64,000 nt of DNA. Source: Flexivirga alba. Lineage in GTDB: Bacteria > Actinomycetota > Actinomycetes > Actinomycetales > Dermatophilaceae. The notes under the pieces were generated by a model. It saw nothing but the letters and a program-made list of their open reading frames with translations, made no database searches and was not told the origin of the DNA. The first letter of the stretch is position 1, and every line of letters starts with the position of its first letter. The DNA lies in the NCBI RefSeq assembly GCF_042661025.1, contig NZ_JBHSWH010000001.1, positions 4,402,001 through 4,466,000 on the forward strand, written 5' to 3'. Below, piece by piece: positions 19,639-30,078 of the stretch. A program made the translations under genes and the position numbers.

Positions 19639-21447
19639 TCAGGTGCCGGAGGCGATCATGGCGATGACCCCCGGAACCTTCTGCCAGCTGGCACCGACCC
19701 GGGTGAGCACCGTGTCGGCATCCGTCTCGACATACAAAGAGCTGGCGCCGGCGCCGGTGGCCACCAGATGTGTGCCGCCCGGGGTTTCGCCGAGGCCGCT
19801 GCTCAGGCCACCGATCGGAACGCTGACCGGCTGCACGATGCCGGTGTTGTGGTCCTGACACAGCACCGCCAGCGTCACGTAGTCGATCCAGCCCACGTCG
19901 CTGACATTGGTGACGCTCGGCGCCACCCGAAGCGGATTGGTCAACGACTGGGCATGACCCTTCTTGCCGCGCACGACACCGGCGACATAGACCTGTGCCG
20001 AACCACCAGCACCGCTCACCGCGACAGCGATGCGTTCACCGTCCGGCGACAGCCGTATGGCGGTGATCCGCTTGTCACGCAGCCAGGACGCGTCCACCGG
20101 TTGCGGCTGCGCGTCGGCGACCGGAAGCTCCGCGTCAACGACCCACAAGGTGCCGTACGCCGACTTCCCGCCGCCGTCCTTGGACGTCGACCGACCGGCG
20201 ACCCAGAGTTCGTTGACGGCGTCACCGGACGCAGCGCGAGTGGTGCTGAAACTCGGCGCGACCAGGTCGGTGCCGAAGCCGGCGATGCGGCTCAGGTGGC
20301 CGTCGACCCACCGTCCGAGCACCTGGTTCGCGCCGTCGATGGCCGCTACCTGCTTGCCGTCTCCGGAGACCGCGAGGCGGTACCAGTTGTGATTGATGAC
20401 CGGCAGCGCCGGGAGATCCTTGGTGTGGTTCTTGTCGCGCAGGTCGACGCCGGAGTCACCGGTGTCCATCCACTGCAACTGGGTCTGGCTGGTCCGCCCG
20501 ACCAGCTGAGCCGGGTTTCCACTGACCGCGGTGTAGCCGACGTCCGAGGGCGTGCTCGGATTGTTCGGCAGGTTCGGGGTCTGCAGGCGGGCGCCGCCCA
20601 CCAGCACCACCACTCGCCGGACTTCGCTCACCTGACCGAGGGTTGCCAGCATGCTGGCCCACAGCGCGGTCCGCTGGTTGGGGGTCGCCGACAACACCTC
20701 TTCGCTCACATTGACCGAGGCGACCCCGTCGTTGTCGATCGACACCGAGGATCCGGTGAGCTCGCTGCCCTTGGGCAGCGCCGCGAACGTCATACCCTGC
20801 ATCCAGGACGGAGCCCCACGGACCACCGCGGCAGCCAGCGAGCTGACCAGACCGGTCTGGGTGTACCACTGCGTGTCGGGCACCAGCGTGTGGCCCGTGG
20901 CCGCGGCGTAGTAGACCTCCTGCGGCTGATAGATCCGCTTGAACTGGTCGACATTCATCCACAGCCCGAAGTCGGCCGGGAGTTTGGAGATCCGCCATTC
21001 GCCCTTGACCTTGCTCAGCCCGAAATTGGCCGTCGTCGTCGCGCCGTCGGGCTCTTCAGTGAGGTGTGCCTGCGCGTCGAGGGCAGCACTGCTCTCGGCG
21101 GTCGCTGTGATGGAGTTGGTGCCGCTGGCCATCAGGTCACGGCTGCCGGAGGTGACGGCAACGGTGCGCGGCGCCCACGAATGGTCGGCGGCCTCGGTGA
21201 GGTATTCACGTGCTCGTTCGTAATTCTGGTTGGTGCCCGCCGTTGCGTCGAGGAAGCCGCCAACGATGTCTTTCTGGCTCGCACCGGCGGCCGGCCCGGG
21301 GTACTCGATGTTGCCGACGGTGGGTGCCGCGTGGTTGTCGATCGCCGCACCGGCCTGCACGCTGCTCGTGGTCGGTAGCCCGCTGCAGCCGGCCATCGCG
21401 AGTATGACGAGCAGGACGAGGCCGAGCAGTGCTGACCGGCGGGTCAT
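19639..21447 (-). CDS. lpqB: Lipoprotein LpqB
   Basis: 602 residues. A signal peptide ends in lipobox LAMAGC, with the lipidated Cys at residue 21. A GerMN-type domain lies at about 50-290, and a beta-propeller-like C-terminal half has regular strands (LPALPVINHNWYRLAVSGDG and so on). LpqB works with the MtrAB two-component system and affects envelope homeostasis and MtrA phosphorylation. Its start overlaps the mtrB stop (ATGA), so it is the third gene of an mtrA-mtrB-lpqB operon. Confidence 0.92.
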   Translation of the reverse strand: MTRRSALLGLVLLVILAMAGCSGLPTTSSVQAGAAIDNHAAPTVGNIEYPGPAAGASQKDIVGGFLDATAGTNQNYERAREYLTEAADHSWAPRTVAVTSGSRDLMASGTNSITATAESSAALDAQAHLTEEPDGATTTANFGLSKVKGEWRISKLPADFGLWMNVDQFKRIYQPQEVYYAAATGHTLVPDTQWYTQTGLVSSLAAAVVRGAPSWMQGMTFAALPKGSELTGSSVSIDNDGVASVNVSEEVLSATPNQRTALWASMLATLGQVSEVRRVVVLVGGARLQTPNLPNNPSTPSDVGYTAVSGNPAQLVGRTSQTQLQWMDTGDSGVDLRDKNHTKDLPALPVINHNWYRLAVSGDGKQVAAIDGANQVLGRWVDGHLSRIAGFGTDLVAPSFSTTRAASGDAVNELWVAGRSTSKDGGGKSAYGTLWVVDAELPVADAQPQPVDASWLRDKRITAIRLSPDGERIAVAVSGAGGSAQVYVAGVVRGKKGHAQSLTNPLRVAPSVTNVSDVGWIDYVTLAVLCQDHNTGIVQPVSVPIGGLSSGLGETPGGTHLVATGAGASSLYVETDADTVLTRVGASWQKVPGVIAMIASGT

Positions 21448-23125
21448 CGGCTGCCTCGTGACCCGTCACCCGGCCGCGCCGCGCCGGCCACGGGAGTGCC
21501 GATCGTCAGGCTGTTGCCGCTCGGCATCGCCAGGCCGACGCTGGAGTCGTCCGGGGCGAGGGTGACCGGCGAGCGCCCGATCGGCTGGCCGGCACGCACC
21601 GGCAAGGTGAGCCGGAAGCATGACCCGTTGCCGACCTCACCCCAGGCCTGCAGCCAGCCGTCGTGCAACCGTGCGTCTTCCAGGGCGATCGACAGGCCGA
21701 GGCCGGTACCACCGGTGGTGCGGGCCCGCGCCGGGTCCGCGCGCCAGAAGCGATTGAAGACCAGCTCGGCGTCGCCCGGTCGCAGCCCGACGCCGTAGTC
21801 ACGCACCGCAACCGCGACAGCCGTCGGGTTCGCGCCCACCGTGATGTCGACCGGTTTGCGCTCGGCGTGCTCGATGGCGTTGGTCACCAGGTTGCGTACA
21901 ACGCGCTCGATCCGACGGGCGTCCATCGGGGCCAGCGCGGCCCGCCGGGAATGCACCCGCAGCTTGACGCCCTGGGCCTCCGCGAGCCGTTCGCAGCCGT
22001 CCACGACCCGGCCGACGATGTCGCGCAAGTCGACCTGCTCCGTGCCGGCACCGGTCGCGCCGGCGTCGAAACGGCTGATCTCGAGCAGGTCGGTCAGCAG
22101 CGACTCGAAGCGATCCAGCTCGCGACTGAGCAACTCCGCCGAGCGTGCGACCGGCGCGGTGAAGTCGGACCTGCTGGCGTGGATCATGTCGACCGCCATA
22201 CGGATGGTGGTCAGTGGGGTGCGCAACTCGTGCGAGACGTCCGAGGAGAAGCGCTGCTGCAGTTTGGACAGGTCCTCCAGCTGCCGGATCTGGCGTTGCA
22301 GGCTGTCTGCCATCGCGTTGAACGACGTCGCCAGGCGGGCGAGGTCGTCCTCACCGCTGACCTGCATGCGCTCGTTGAGGGCACCGGCGGTCAGCCGCTC
22401 GGAGACATGCGCGGCGTCGCGGACCGGGCTGACCACCATGCGGGTGACCAGGTAGGCGATCCCTGCGAGCAGCAGCGTCAGCGCCAGCCCGCCGAGTAGG
22501 AACGTCGTGCGCACGATGCCGAGCATCTGCGACTCGGCGGTCATCGGTGCGATCAGGAAGAAGTCGTAGTTGCCGGCATTGGGTATGGCGATGCGGGCCC
22601 CGACCACCACCGACGGGACCCTCTTACCGTCGACCTCCATGGAGCTGATCTGCAACTGCGCGTGCGTCGGGTCCTTCTGGACGGCGGTCCGCACCGAGGA
22701 GGGGACGAGCTTCTCGTCCCCTTGCTGGGTGGAGATGGTGCCCAGTGGCGGGAAGGTGTTGCCCTGGGCACGCACGATGACGAGGCGGACGTTCTGATCT
22801 CCGACGTTGGTGCCGACGCTCGAGGCGAGTTGCTGGGCGATCGCACGCAGCGACTGAATGTCGGTGCGGGGGCGTTGTTGAACTGACTCTGTGCGTCGTT
22901 GCGCTGATTGAGGGCCTCGCGCTCGGCGATGCTCGTCGCTCGGGACGACAGCCCGCTGGCGATGCGCTGGTACATGTAGGTGCCGAGGCCGAGCGCGACG
23001 AAGAGGCCGAGGAACACCGTGATGGTGACGACCCGAAAATGTAGCGATCGCCGCCACAGCCTGGCGATCGCGGCGCTACACCGAACGGCGAGACGTTCGA
23101 TGCGGCGCCAGACCTGCTCGATCAA
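21444..23125 (-). CDS. mtrB: Sensor histidine kinase MtrB (apparent frameshift)
   Basis: MtrB senses envelope or septum state and phosphorylates MtrA. The N-terminal part starts at TTG 23125 (GGAG upstream) and holds a membrane segment at about 30-55. The reading frame then changes near 22868-22872, where adding one G to a run of five joins SQFNNAP to RTDIQSLRAIAQQL. The rest holds a second membrane segment, HAMP, a HisKA box with VSHELRTPLT, and an ATPase domain with DYGVGLRPGD and GTGLGLS. About 560 residues after correction. As the frames on both sides are intact and conserved, this is most likely a sequence error. Confidence 0.92.
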
Positions 23126-23136
23126 CGCGGGCTCCG

Positions 23137-23816
23137 TCAGGCCGGTCCGGCTTTGTAACCGACTCCGCGCACGGTGAGCACGATCTCGGGGTTCTCCGGG
23201 TCCTTCTCGACCTTCGAGCGCAGTCGCTGCACGTGGACGTTGACCAGCCGGGTGTCACCGGCGTGCCGGTAGCCCCAGACCTGCTCCAGCAGCGTCTCGC
23301 GCGAAAAGACCTGCCACGGCTTGCGGGCGAGCGCGACCAGCAGGTCGAACTCCAGCGGGGTGAGCAGGATCGGTATGCCGGCCCGTTGGACGACGTGTCC
23401 GGACACATCGATGGTGAGGTCCCCGAGAGTCAGCGCCTCGGACTCGACGTCGTCACCGCGACGCAGGCGGGCGCGCACCCGCGCGACGAGCTCTTGCGGC
23501 TTGAACGGCTTGGTGACGTAGTCGTCGGCCCCTGACTCCAACCCCAGCACGACGTCGACGGTGTCGGTGCGCGCGGTCAGCATGACGATCGGGGTGGTGG
23601 CCTCTGCGCGGATCTGACGGCACACCTCGACACCGTCGATGCCGGGCAGCATCACGTCGAGGAGAACGACATCCGGCTTGGCGTCGCGAAACGCTTGCAG
23701 CGCATGGTCTCCCGTGGCGCAGAAGGTCACCTCCAGGCCCTCCCCTGCAGGATGATGCCGAGCATCTCGGCCAGCGATGGGTCGTCGTCGACGACCAGAA
23801 CGCGTCCGTTGGTCAC
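23137..23816 (-). CDS. mtrA: Response regulator MtrA (apparent frameshift)
   Basis: OmpR/PhoB-type regulator of cell division and envelope genes. GTG 23816 starts VTNGRVLVVDDDPSLAEML, with AAAGGA about ten bases upstream. The frame breaks at the C run 23742-23745; one added base joins IILQG to EGLEVTFCATGD. The receiver continues with VVLLDVMLPGIDG (phospho-acceptor Asp), then a winged HTH with LTPLEFDLLVALARKPWQVF and VWGYRHAGDTRLVNVHVQRL. Corrected length is about 226 residues, as in other MtrA proteins. mtrB follows 11 bases downstream. Confidence 0.92.
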
Positions 23817-23932
23817 GTGTATGGGTCCTTTCACGAGCGAGCCGCACCCCCGTTGTCGGCGGCATGACACCCAGCGTATGTCGTCAGGGGAACCTCGGGC
23901 CGCACCGCCGCGACCACAGTACGGTGAGGTGT

Positions 23933-24298
23933 ATGAGCACAACGGTCGATCTCGAGTCCCTCGCCGAAACTGTTGCCGGTTACGGCAGCGCCTACGTGTT
24001 GACCACGACCGATGCTCGGGTGCGGGCTGTCGCGGTCGATCCGGTCCTCGTGGACGGCGTCTTCCAGCTGACCTGGAGCAGGCGTACCGCCGCCAATGTC
24101 GCAGCGAATCCGGTGGTGACGCTGCTCTTCCCACCGCTCGAGCCGCGCGGCTACTCACTGATCGTGGACGGCTCCGCCGAGGACACCGGTGATGTCCTGC
24201 ACGTGTCTCCGACCGCGGCGGTGCTGCACCGTCCGATCGCGCACGCGGACGGTGGACCGACCGCTGAGGACTGCACCGACGACTGCCGGCGCATCTGA
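23933..24298 (+). CDS. Pyridoxamine-5'-phosphate-oxidase-like flavin-binding protein
   Basis: 121 residues from ATG 23933. The pattern AYVLTTTDARVRAVAVDPVL...LTWSRRTAANVAANPVVTLL is the split-barrel fold of small FMN- or F420-binding proteins related to PNPOx. No catalytic residues can be assigned; such proteins may bind F420, whose synthesis genes lie at 53-55 kb. It is divergent from mtrA, with about 115 bases between starts, and converges on the next regulator with three bases between stops. Confidence 0.65.
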   Translation: MSTTVDLESLAETVAGYGSAYVLTTTDARVRAVAVDPVLVDGVFQLTWSRRTAANVAANPVVTLLFPPLEPRGYSLIVDGSAEDTGDVLHVSPTAAVLHRPIAHADGGPTAEDCTDDCRRI

Positions 24299-24301
24299 GG
24301 C

Positions 24302-24961
24302 TCAGTTGGTCGCGGCCGCCAGGCCGGACCGGAATGCGAAGACCACGTGTCCGGCACGGTCGCGTGCTCCGACCTTGATCATTGCCCTACTGACGTGGGT
24401 CTTGGCCGTCATCGGGCTGATCACCATGTGCGCGGCGATCTCGTCGTTGCTCAGCCCCGTCGCCACCAACGCCACGACCTCGCGTTCGCGCTTGGTCAGG
24501 TCTCCGGCCGCAGCCACATCCACGGGCGCCTCGGGACGGGCCACGAACTCGCTGATCAGGCGCCGGGTGACGGCCGGCGACAACAACGCGTCCCCTCGCA
24601 TCGCCACCCGCAACGCCTGCAGCAGGTCGGCCGGTTCGGTGTCCTTCATGACGAAACCGCACGCGCCGGCCCGTAACGCGTTGAAGACGTATTCGTCGAT
24701 GCCGTAGTTCGTGAGCATGACGACCAACACCTCCGACAGGTGCGGGTCGCCGGTGATCCGCCGGGTGGCCTCGATGCCGTCCAGGTGCGGCATCTGCACA
24801 TCCATCAGCACGATGTCGGGGCGGTGCTCGCGCGCCAGCGTCACTGCCTCAAGGCCGTCAGTGCCTTCCGCTACGACGACGATGTCGTCCTCGGCATCCA
24901 GCAGCGCGCGTATGCCGCTGCGGATCAACGCCTGGTCGTCGACGAGCAGCACCCGGATCAC
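24302..24961 (-). CDS. NarL/FixJ-type response regulator
   Basis: 219 residues. The receiver has VDDQALIRSG, phospho-acceptor Asp in IVLMDVQMPHLDG and Lys in MKDTEPADLL; a LuxR HTH follows (LTKREREVVALVATGLSNDE, about 150-210). The start overlaps the stop of the sensor-kinase gene by four bases, so the two form a coupled two-component system. The target genes are unknown. Confidence 0.88.
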   Translation of the reverse strand: MIRVLLVDDQALIRSGIRALLDAEDDIVVVAEGTDGLEAVTLAREHRPDIVLMDVQMPHLDGIEATRRITGDPHLSEVLVVMLTNYGIDEYVFNALRAGACGFVMKDTEPADLLQALRVAMRGDALLSPAVTRRLISEFVARPEAPVDVAAAGDLTKREREVVALVATGLSNDEIAAHMVISPMTAKTHVSRAMIKVGARDRAGHVVFAFRSGLAAATN

Positions 24962-25734
24962 GACGCGGCGCCGACCGGGAGCTCGGCGAGCACGCTGAAC
25001 CCGCGGGTCGCCCGCGGCTCGGCGCGCAACTTGCCGCCGAGAGCAGTGACCCGTTCGCGCATGCCGACCAGTCCGTAGCCCGGCACCGCCGCCGGCTTCG
25101 GCGATGCGGTGCCGTCGTCGTCGACCCGGACTGTGACGGCCCTCTCGTCATACACGATCTCGACGGTGACCGAGGCTTTGCCGGCGTGCCGCACGGCGTT
25201 GGTCAGCGCCTCCTGTACGACGCGGTAGGCGACCTCGTCGACGTCGGCGGGCAGCCGGCGAACGGCGCCACTGATCCGGAGTGTCGTGCGCAGCCCGGCG
25301 TCGCAGGTCCGCTGCACCAGGGCCGGAAGCTGTTCAACCGCAAGGCCATCCGGCGTTTCGACGTCCTCCCGGCGCAGCACGTCGAGCGTCGCACGCAGCT
25401 CACGCGCCGCGTCCCCACTCGCCTCCTGTATGGCGAGCAGCGCGTCCGACGGTTCCTCGCCCTGCTTGCGGGCCAGGTGTGTGGCGACGCCGGCCTGGAC
25501 CTTGATCACCGAGATGCTGTGGGTGAGTGAGTCGTGCAACTCGCGGGCGATGCGCAGTCGCTCCTCGGCGGTCCGGCGAAGCGCCTCCTCCTCGCGTGAC
25601 CGTTCAGCGGCCTCGGCTCGTTGCTCCGCCTCGCGCAGCCTGGCGTTCCACTGCACGGCGGCGACGATCCCGACCGCGCCGAACAACATCCAGCCGACTC
25701 CCGCAGCCGCACTGACCGCGCGTGCTTTTTCCAT
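24958..25734 (-). CDS. Short NarL-partner histidine kinase
   Basis: 258 residues with one N-terminal membrane segment (about 8-27), a coiled-coil stretch rich in Arg/Glu/Ala, a HisKA_3 box (ERLRIARELHDSLTHSISVI, His near residue 66), and an ATPase domain with VVQEALTNAVRHA and GYGLVGMRERV. Kinases of this class usually have four to six membrane helices; here an in-frame stop lies just upstream of the start, so the sensor is short by nature or has lost its N-terminus. Coupled to the downstream regulator. The ~285 bases between this gene and 26021 hold no other gene I can see. Confidence 0.85.
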   Translation of the reverse strand: MEKARAVSAAAGVGWMLFGAVGIVAAVQWNARLREAEQRAEAAERSREEEALRRTAEERLRIARELHDSLTHSISVIKVQAGVATHLARKQGEEPSDALLAIQEASGDAARELRATLDVLRREDVETPDGLAVEQLPALVQRTCDAGLRTTLRISGAVRRLPADVDEVAYRVVQEALTNAVRHAGKASVTVEIVYDERAVTVRVDDDGTASPKPAAVPGYGLVGMRERVTALGGKLRAEPRATRGFSVLAELPVGAAS

Positions 25735-26020
25735 GAGGCTTATTCTGCGCCGGCAAGAGCGTCAGCAAGCTGCCGCCATGCCAACGCAGCCCAAGCTCGC
25801 TGTGCTTGTTCAGAAGAAACTTCCATGTCCACGAGCTTAGGAGGGTTCGAAAGTCTGCGCGTCCGCCGACGGAAGTATCAATCGACTACTCCGCACGCAG
25901 TACCGGTGGCTGTTTCATCCCCCGACCACCGCACCACGAAGTCACTCCCTGAGGGTGACGCGCCGCCATCGATCTATCGACAGCATTGTGCTGCAACGGT
26001 TTTCGGATGAAGGAGAAGTC

Positions 26021-27337
26021 ATGGTGGCCAACCTGACGACGCTGCCCGACTCATTGGTGCCCGGTGATGTCGGGTATGACGACGCGGCGCAGGTGCTTTT
26101 CGCGAAGGGTCGCCCGGCGATCGTCATACGACCGTCGACCCGCGGCGAGGTGGCTGACGCTGTCCTGCATGCGCGGCGCAGCGGTCTGGAGATCGCGGTG
26201 CGGTCCGGGGGTCACGGGTTGCTCGGGCACGGAACGTCTGACGGCGGTGTCGTGCTCGACCTGGCGCGACTCGATCACGTGGACGTGCTCGACGTGGAAC
26301 GTCGGCTGGTCCGCATCGGTGGCGGTGCGAGGTGGGGTCAGGTCGACGAGGCGCTGCGGCCACTCGGCTGGGCGATCTCGTCCGGCGACACCGCAGGTGT
26401 CGGTGTCGGCGGACTCACCCTGGGCGGTGGGTTCGGCTGGCTGCTGCGCAAGCATGGCCTGGCGATCGACAATCTGGTCGCGGCCCGGGTGGTGCTCGCG
26501 GACGGGACCATGGTTGCCACCTCGGAAGCCCAACATCCCGAGCTGTTTTGGGCACTGCGGGGCGGTGGAGGAAACTTCGGCGTGGTGGTCGATTTCGACT
26601 TCATGGCTGCAGAGGTGGCTACCGTGCAATTCGGTGAGATCGCCTACCAGCCGTCCGAGGAGATCGACCTGCTGGCCGGATGGCGGGACGTGATGCGGGA
26701 GGCCCCCACGAAAGTCACCAGCGCGGTCACGTTGCTGCCGGCGGTTGGCAGCGGCGAACCCACCGCGATGGTGCGGGTCTATGTGGCGGACTGCGACGCG
26801 GACGCCGCGGATCGTGCCATCGAGCCGTTCCTCGGGATCGGGTCGGTCATCCGCGCGACCATCAAGGAGCGTGCGTATGGCGACCTCCTCGAGCCCGGCG
26901 CCGCCCCGCCTCCGGGGCTGCGAATGGTCGGCCGGAACACGCTGGTGCGTGAGCTCGACGCGGCCACGCTCGACGCCTTGCACCGCTTCCGTCGATCGTC
27001 CCCGTCGGTCGCGGTCACGTTGCGCTCGCTGGGTGGCGCGTATGGCGAAGTCCCCTGTGACGCAACAGCATTCGCGCACCGCGACGCCGAGGCGATGATC
27101 CTGGGTATGCCGATGGTGCCGCAGCCGGACCGGGCAAGTCAGGAGGAAGCAGTGCTGACAGCGTGGGGCGACGTCGCCGCGCACGGTTCGGGTGTCTACC
27201 TCAACTTCCAGAGCAGTGCGACGCCTGCAGACCTGGCTGCGGCATACCCGCCGGCGACATACGCCCGGCTGGTTGCGGTCAAGCGGGAGTACGACCCGGA
27301 CAACGTGTTCGCGCGCAACCACAACGTGGCGCCGTGA
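26021..27337 (+). CDS. FAD-binding oxidoreductase, berberine-bridge-enzyme-like
   Basis: 438 residues from ATG 26021, preceded by AGGAGA at 26011. The FAD-binding PCMH domain has the covalent-His site RSGGHGLLGHGTSDGG and the loop GVGVGGLTLGGGFGW. In bicovalent members a Cys stands before the VG-GG loop; here the position reads GDTAGVG, so only the His link is likely. The C-terminus keeps YDPDNVFARNHN, typical of BBE-type oxidases. These enzymes oxidise sugars, alcohols or alkaloid-like compounds with O2; the substrate is unknown. Confidence 0.87.
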   Translation: MVANLTTLPDSLVPGDVGYDDAAQVLFAKGRPAIVIRPSTRGEVADAVLHARRSGLEIAVRSGGHGLLGHGTSDGGVVLDLARLDHVDVLDVERRLVRIGGGARWGQVDEALRPLGWAISSGDTAGVGVGGLTLGGGFGWLLRKHGLAIDNLVAARVVLADGTMVATSEAQHPELFWALRGGGGNFGVVVDFDFMAAEVATVQFGEIAYQPSEEIDLLAGWRDVMREAPTKVTSAVTLLPAVGSGEPTAMVRVYVADCDADAADRAIEPFLGIGSVIRATIKERAYGDLLEPGAAPPPGLRMVGRNTLVRELDAATLDALHRFRRSSPSVAVTLRSLGGAYGEVPCDATAFAHRDAEAMILGMPMVPQPDRASQEEAVLTAWGDVAAHGSGVYLNFQSSATPADLAAAYPPATYARLVAVKREYDPDNVFARNHNVAP

Positions 27338-27345
27338 GCACGACT

Positions 27346-27386
27346 GAGGCCCGCGCCGGACGAACTCGTTCGTCGGCGCGGGCCTC
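27346..27386. terminator. Bidirectional hairpin terminator between two convergent genes
   Basis: A long stem, GAGGCCCGCGCCGGACGAA against TTCGTCGGCGCGGGCCTC with a CTCG loop and one bulged G, lies between the stop of the oxidoreductase (27337) and the stop of ahcY (27396). No clear U tract follows, as is usual in high-GC actinobacteria. The placement between convergent stops supports a terminator for both. Confidence 0.8.
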
Positions 27387-27395
27387 GGCTTCGTC

Positions 27396-28832
<1,437 letters not shown>

Positions 28833-28933
28833 GGGTGTCCGTTCCCCTTAATCGTTGCTGTCAATTGTCCGAGCCGGCGCGCCCCTCTGGGCTGCAAACA
28901 ACAAGGGTCATCACCCACGCCAGCGTCGGCAGT

Positions 28934-29476
28934 CTACCCGTCCGACGCCTGCCCGCCCACGTCGTGCAGGTGATGGACGAGGTCGTGCAGGCAGTACTGC
29001 CCCAGGGTGAGGACGGTGAAGGTGGAGCCGTTCGACCGGCGCCCGGTGCGAGCCCACGACTCGTCCGGAACCGTGTCGAAGCGGGTCGCGAGCGCATCGG
29101 CGTTCGGGCCGATCTGTGCCGCGACGACGAGCGGGGACTGCTCGGCATACTTTCCGGCGACCGCGGCCGCGTCCTGGTCCCAGTTCTCGAAGGGCGGGTC
29201 GTCCTGATCGAGCATCAGCCGCAGGCGGCCGTCAAACACCTGACAGACGTCACGCACGTGGGCGCCATACTCCAGGTCGGACCAGACACCTGGACTCTTG
29301 CGCTCGCGGGCGTCGGGTCGGTGCAGAACCTCCGGCCACGGCTCGACCGCTCGCAGGATCCGGGCACCGAGCATGTCCCCGGTCACCGCTCCGGCCTCGA
29401 ATTGGCAATCGGGGCAAGGGCGTTCGACGACCCAGGTCCAGTCCTTGCCGTCCGGGACGATCTCGTCAGCTGCCAT
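28934..29476 (-). CDS. DinB family protein
   Basis: 180 residues from ATG 29476, which overlaps the end of bioQ by 11 bases. The opening (EIVPDGKDWTWVVERPCPDC) and ending (TLGQYCLHDLVHHLHDVGG) are typical of actinobacterial DinB-like four-helix proteins, which often bind a metal through three His. Some relatives use mycothiol as a cofactor. The reaction is unknown. The overlap with bioQ suggests co-transcription under the same autoregulated promoter. Confidence 0.75.
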   Translation of the reverse strand: MAADEIVPDGKDWTWVVERPCPDCQFEAGAVTGDMLGARILRAVEPWPEVLHRPDARERKSPGVWSDLEYGAHVRDVCQVFDGRLRLMLDQDDPPFENWDQDAAAVAGKYAEQSPLVVAAQIGPNADALATRFDTVPDESWARTGRRSNGSTFTVLTLGQYCLHDLVHHLHDVGGQASDG

Positions 29477-30014
29477 GGGCGGTCCTTCGTTCGGTGGTGG
29501 GTGCGATCGACGACAGGGCGAGGTCGAGGCCGCGCTCGAAGGCGGCGGTGGCTCCCCTGGTCGGCAGGTCGGCTGCGCGCCTGTTCTGCTCGACTCCGAC
29601 CGCCCCGAGCACGTGGTGCACGATGAGGTCCGTCGCCGCCGTGGTGGCAGCCGTGGATCCGCACAACTCACCGACGAGGTGGCGCAGCCGGACGAAGGCC
29701 GACACGGCGGTGGGGTCGAGCGCGTAGCCCAGCGCCACCACGTCGGAGCCGTCTGGCACCGGCAGGACCTCGGCTCGGATGCCCCTGGCCAGTTGCCTGA
29801 TGCCGGCGACCGGTTCGCTGCCGGATGCCATGGTGACCTCGGCCAGCATCCGCTCGGCGACCCGCACCAGGAGTGTCTGCTTGTTGTCCACGTGCCAGTA
29901 GAGGGCACCCGGTTGCACGTCGAGTTCGCGTGCGAGGCGACGCATGGTGAGGTCGGCCAGGCCGTGCTTGCGCAGCACTTCGACGGCGGCGTCGATGACA
30001 TCTTCATGGTTCAA
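29466..30014 (-). CDS. bioQ: TetR-family repressor of biotin genes, BioQ-like
   Basis: About 182 residues. The HTH lies at the N-terminus (DVIDAAVEVLRKHGLADLTM, LARELDVQPGALYWHVDNKQ). I chose TTG 30014; GGAGGAG at 30027-30033 is 12 bases upstream, so an unusual ATT at 30020 is also possible. The longest open frame would start inside bioB and is rejected. BioQ proteins in Corynebacterium and Mycobacterium repress biotin genes through TGAAC-N3-GTT-type palindromes; the same palindrome lies in the divergent 55-base gap to bioB. The name rests on position plus operator. Confidence 0.8.
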   Translation of the reverse strand: MNHEDVIDAAVEVLRKHGLADLTMRRLARELDVQPGALYWHVDNKQTLLVRVAERMLAEVTMASGSEPVAGIRQLARGIRAEVLPVPDGSDVVALGYALDPTAVSAFVRLRHLVGELCGSTAATTAATDLIVHHVLGAVGVEQNRRAADLPTRGATAAFERGLDLALSSIAPTTERRTAHGS

Positions 30015-30035
30015 CGGAATGGCTATCTCCTCCAG

Positions 30036-30063
30036 TTGCGCGTGGCGCTCGCCCCGGCATACT
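30036..30063 (+). promoter_or_regulatory. Predicted bioB promoter (leaderless)
   Basis: TTGCGC (30036-30041) and CATACT (30058-30063), spaced 16 bases. The -10 ends six bases before the GTG of bioB at 30070, so transcription would start at the start codon itself and the mRNA would be leaderless, as is common in actinobacteria. No ribosome site is seen before bioB, which fits. Confidence 0.5.
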
Positions 30064-30078
30064 TGAACGGTGTTCAAG
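30062..30078. promoter_or_regulatory. BioQ-type operator palindrome
   Basis: A perfect palindrome CTTGAAC-GGT-GTTCAAG between bioQ and bioB. It holds the TGAAC-N3-GTTCA core known for BioQ operators in other actinobacteria. It overlaps the end of the -10 box and the bioB start codon, so a bound repressor would block initiation. Confidence 0.8.

Noticed and set aside
28833..28933. Possible SAH riboswitch upstream of ahcY
   Set aside because: The leader has GGGGCGC and GGCTCGG pieces on the minus strand, but the order and the conserved core of the SAH motif do not fit.
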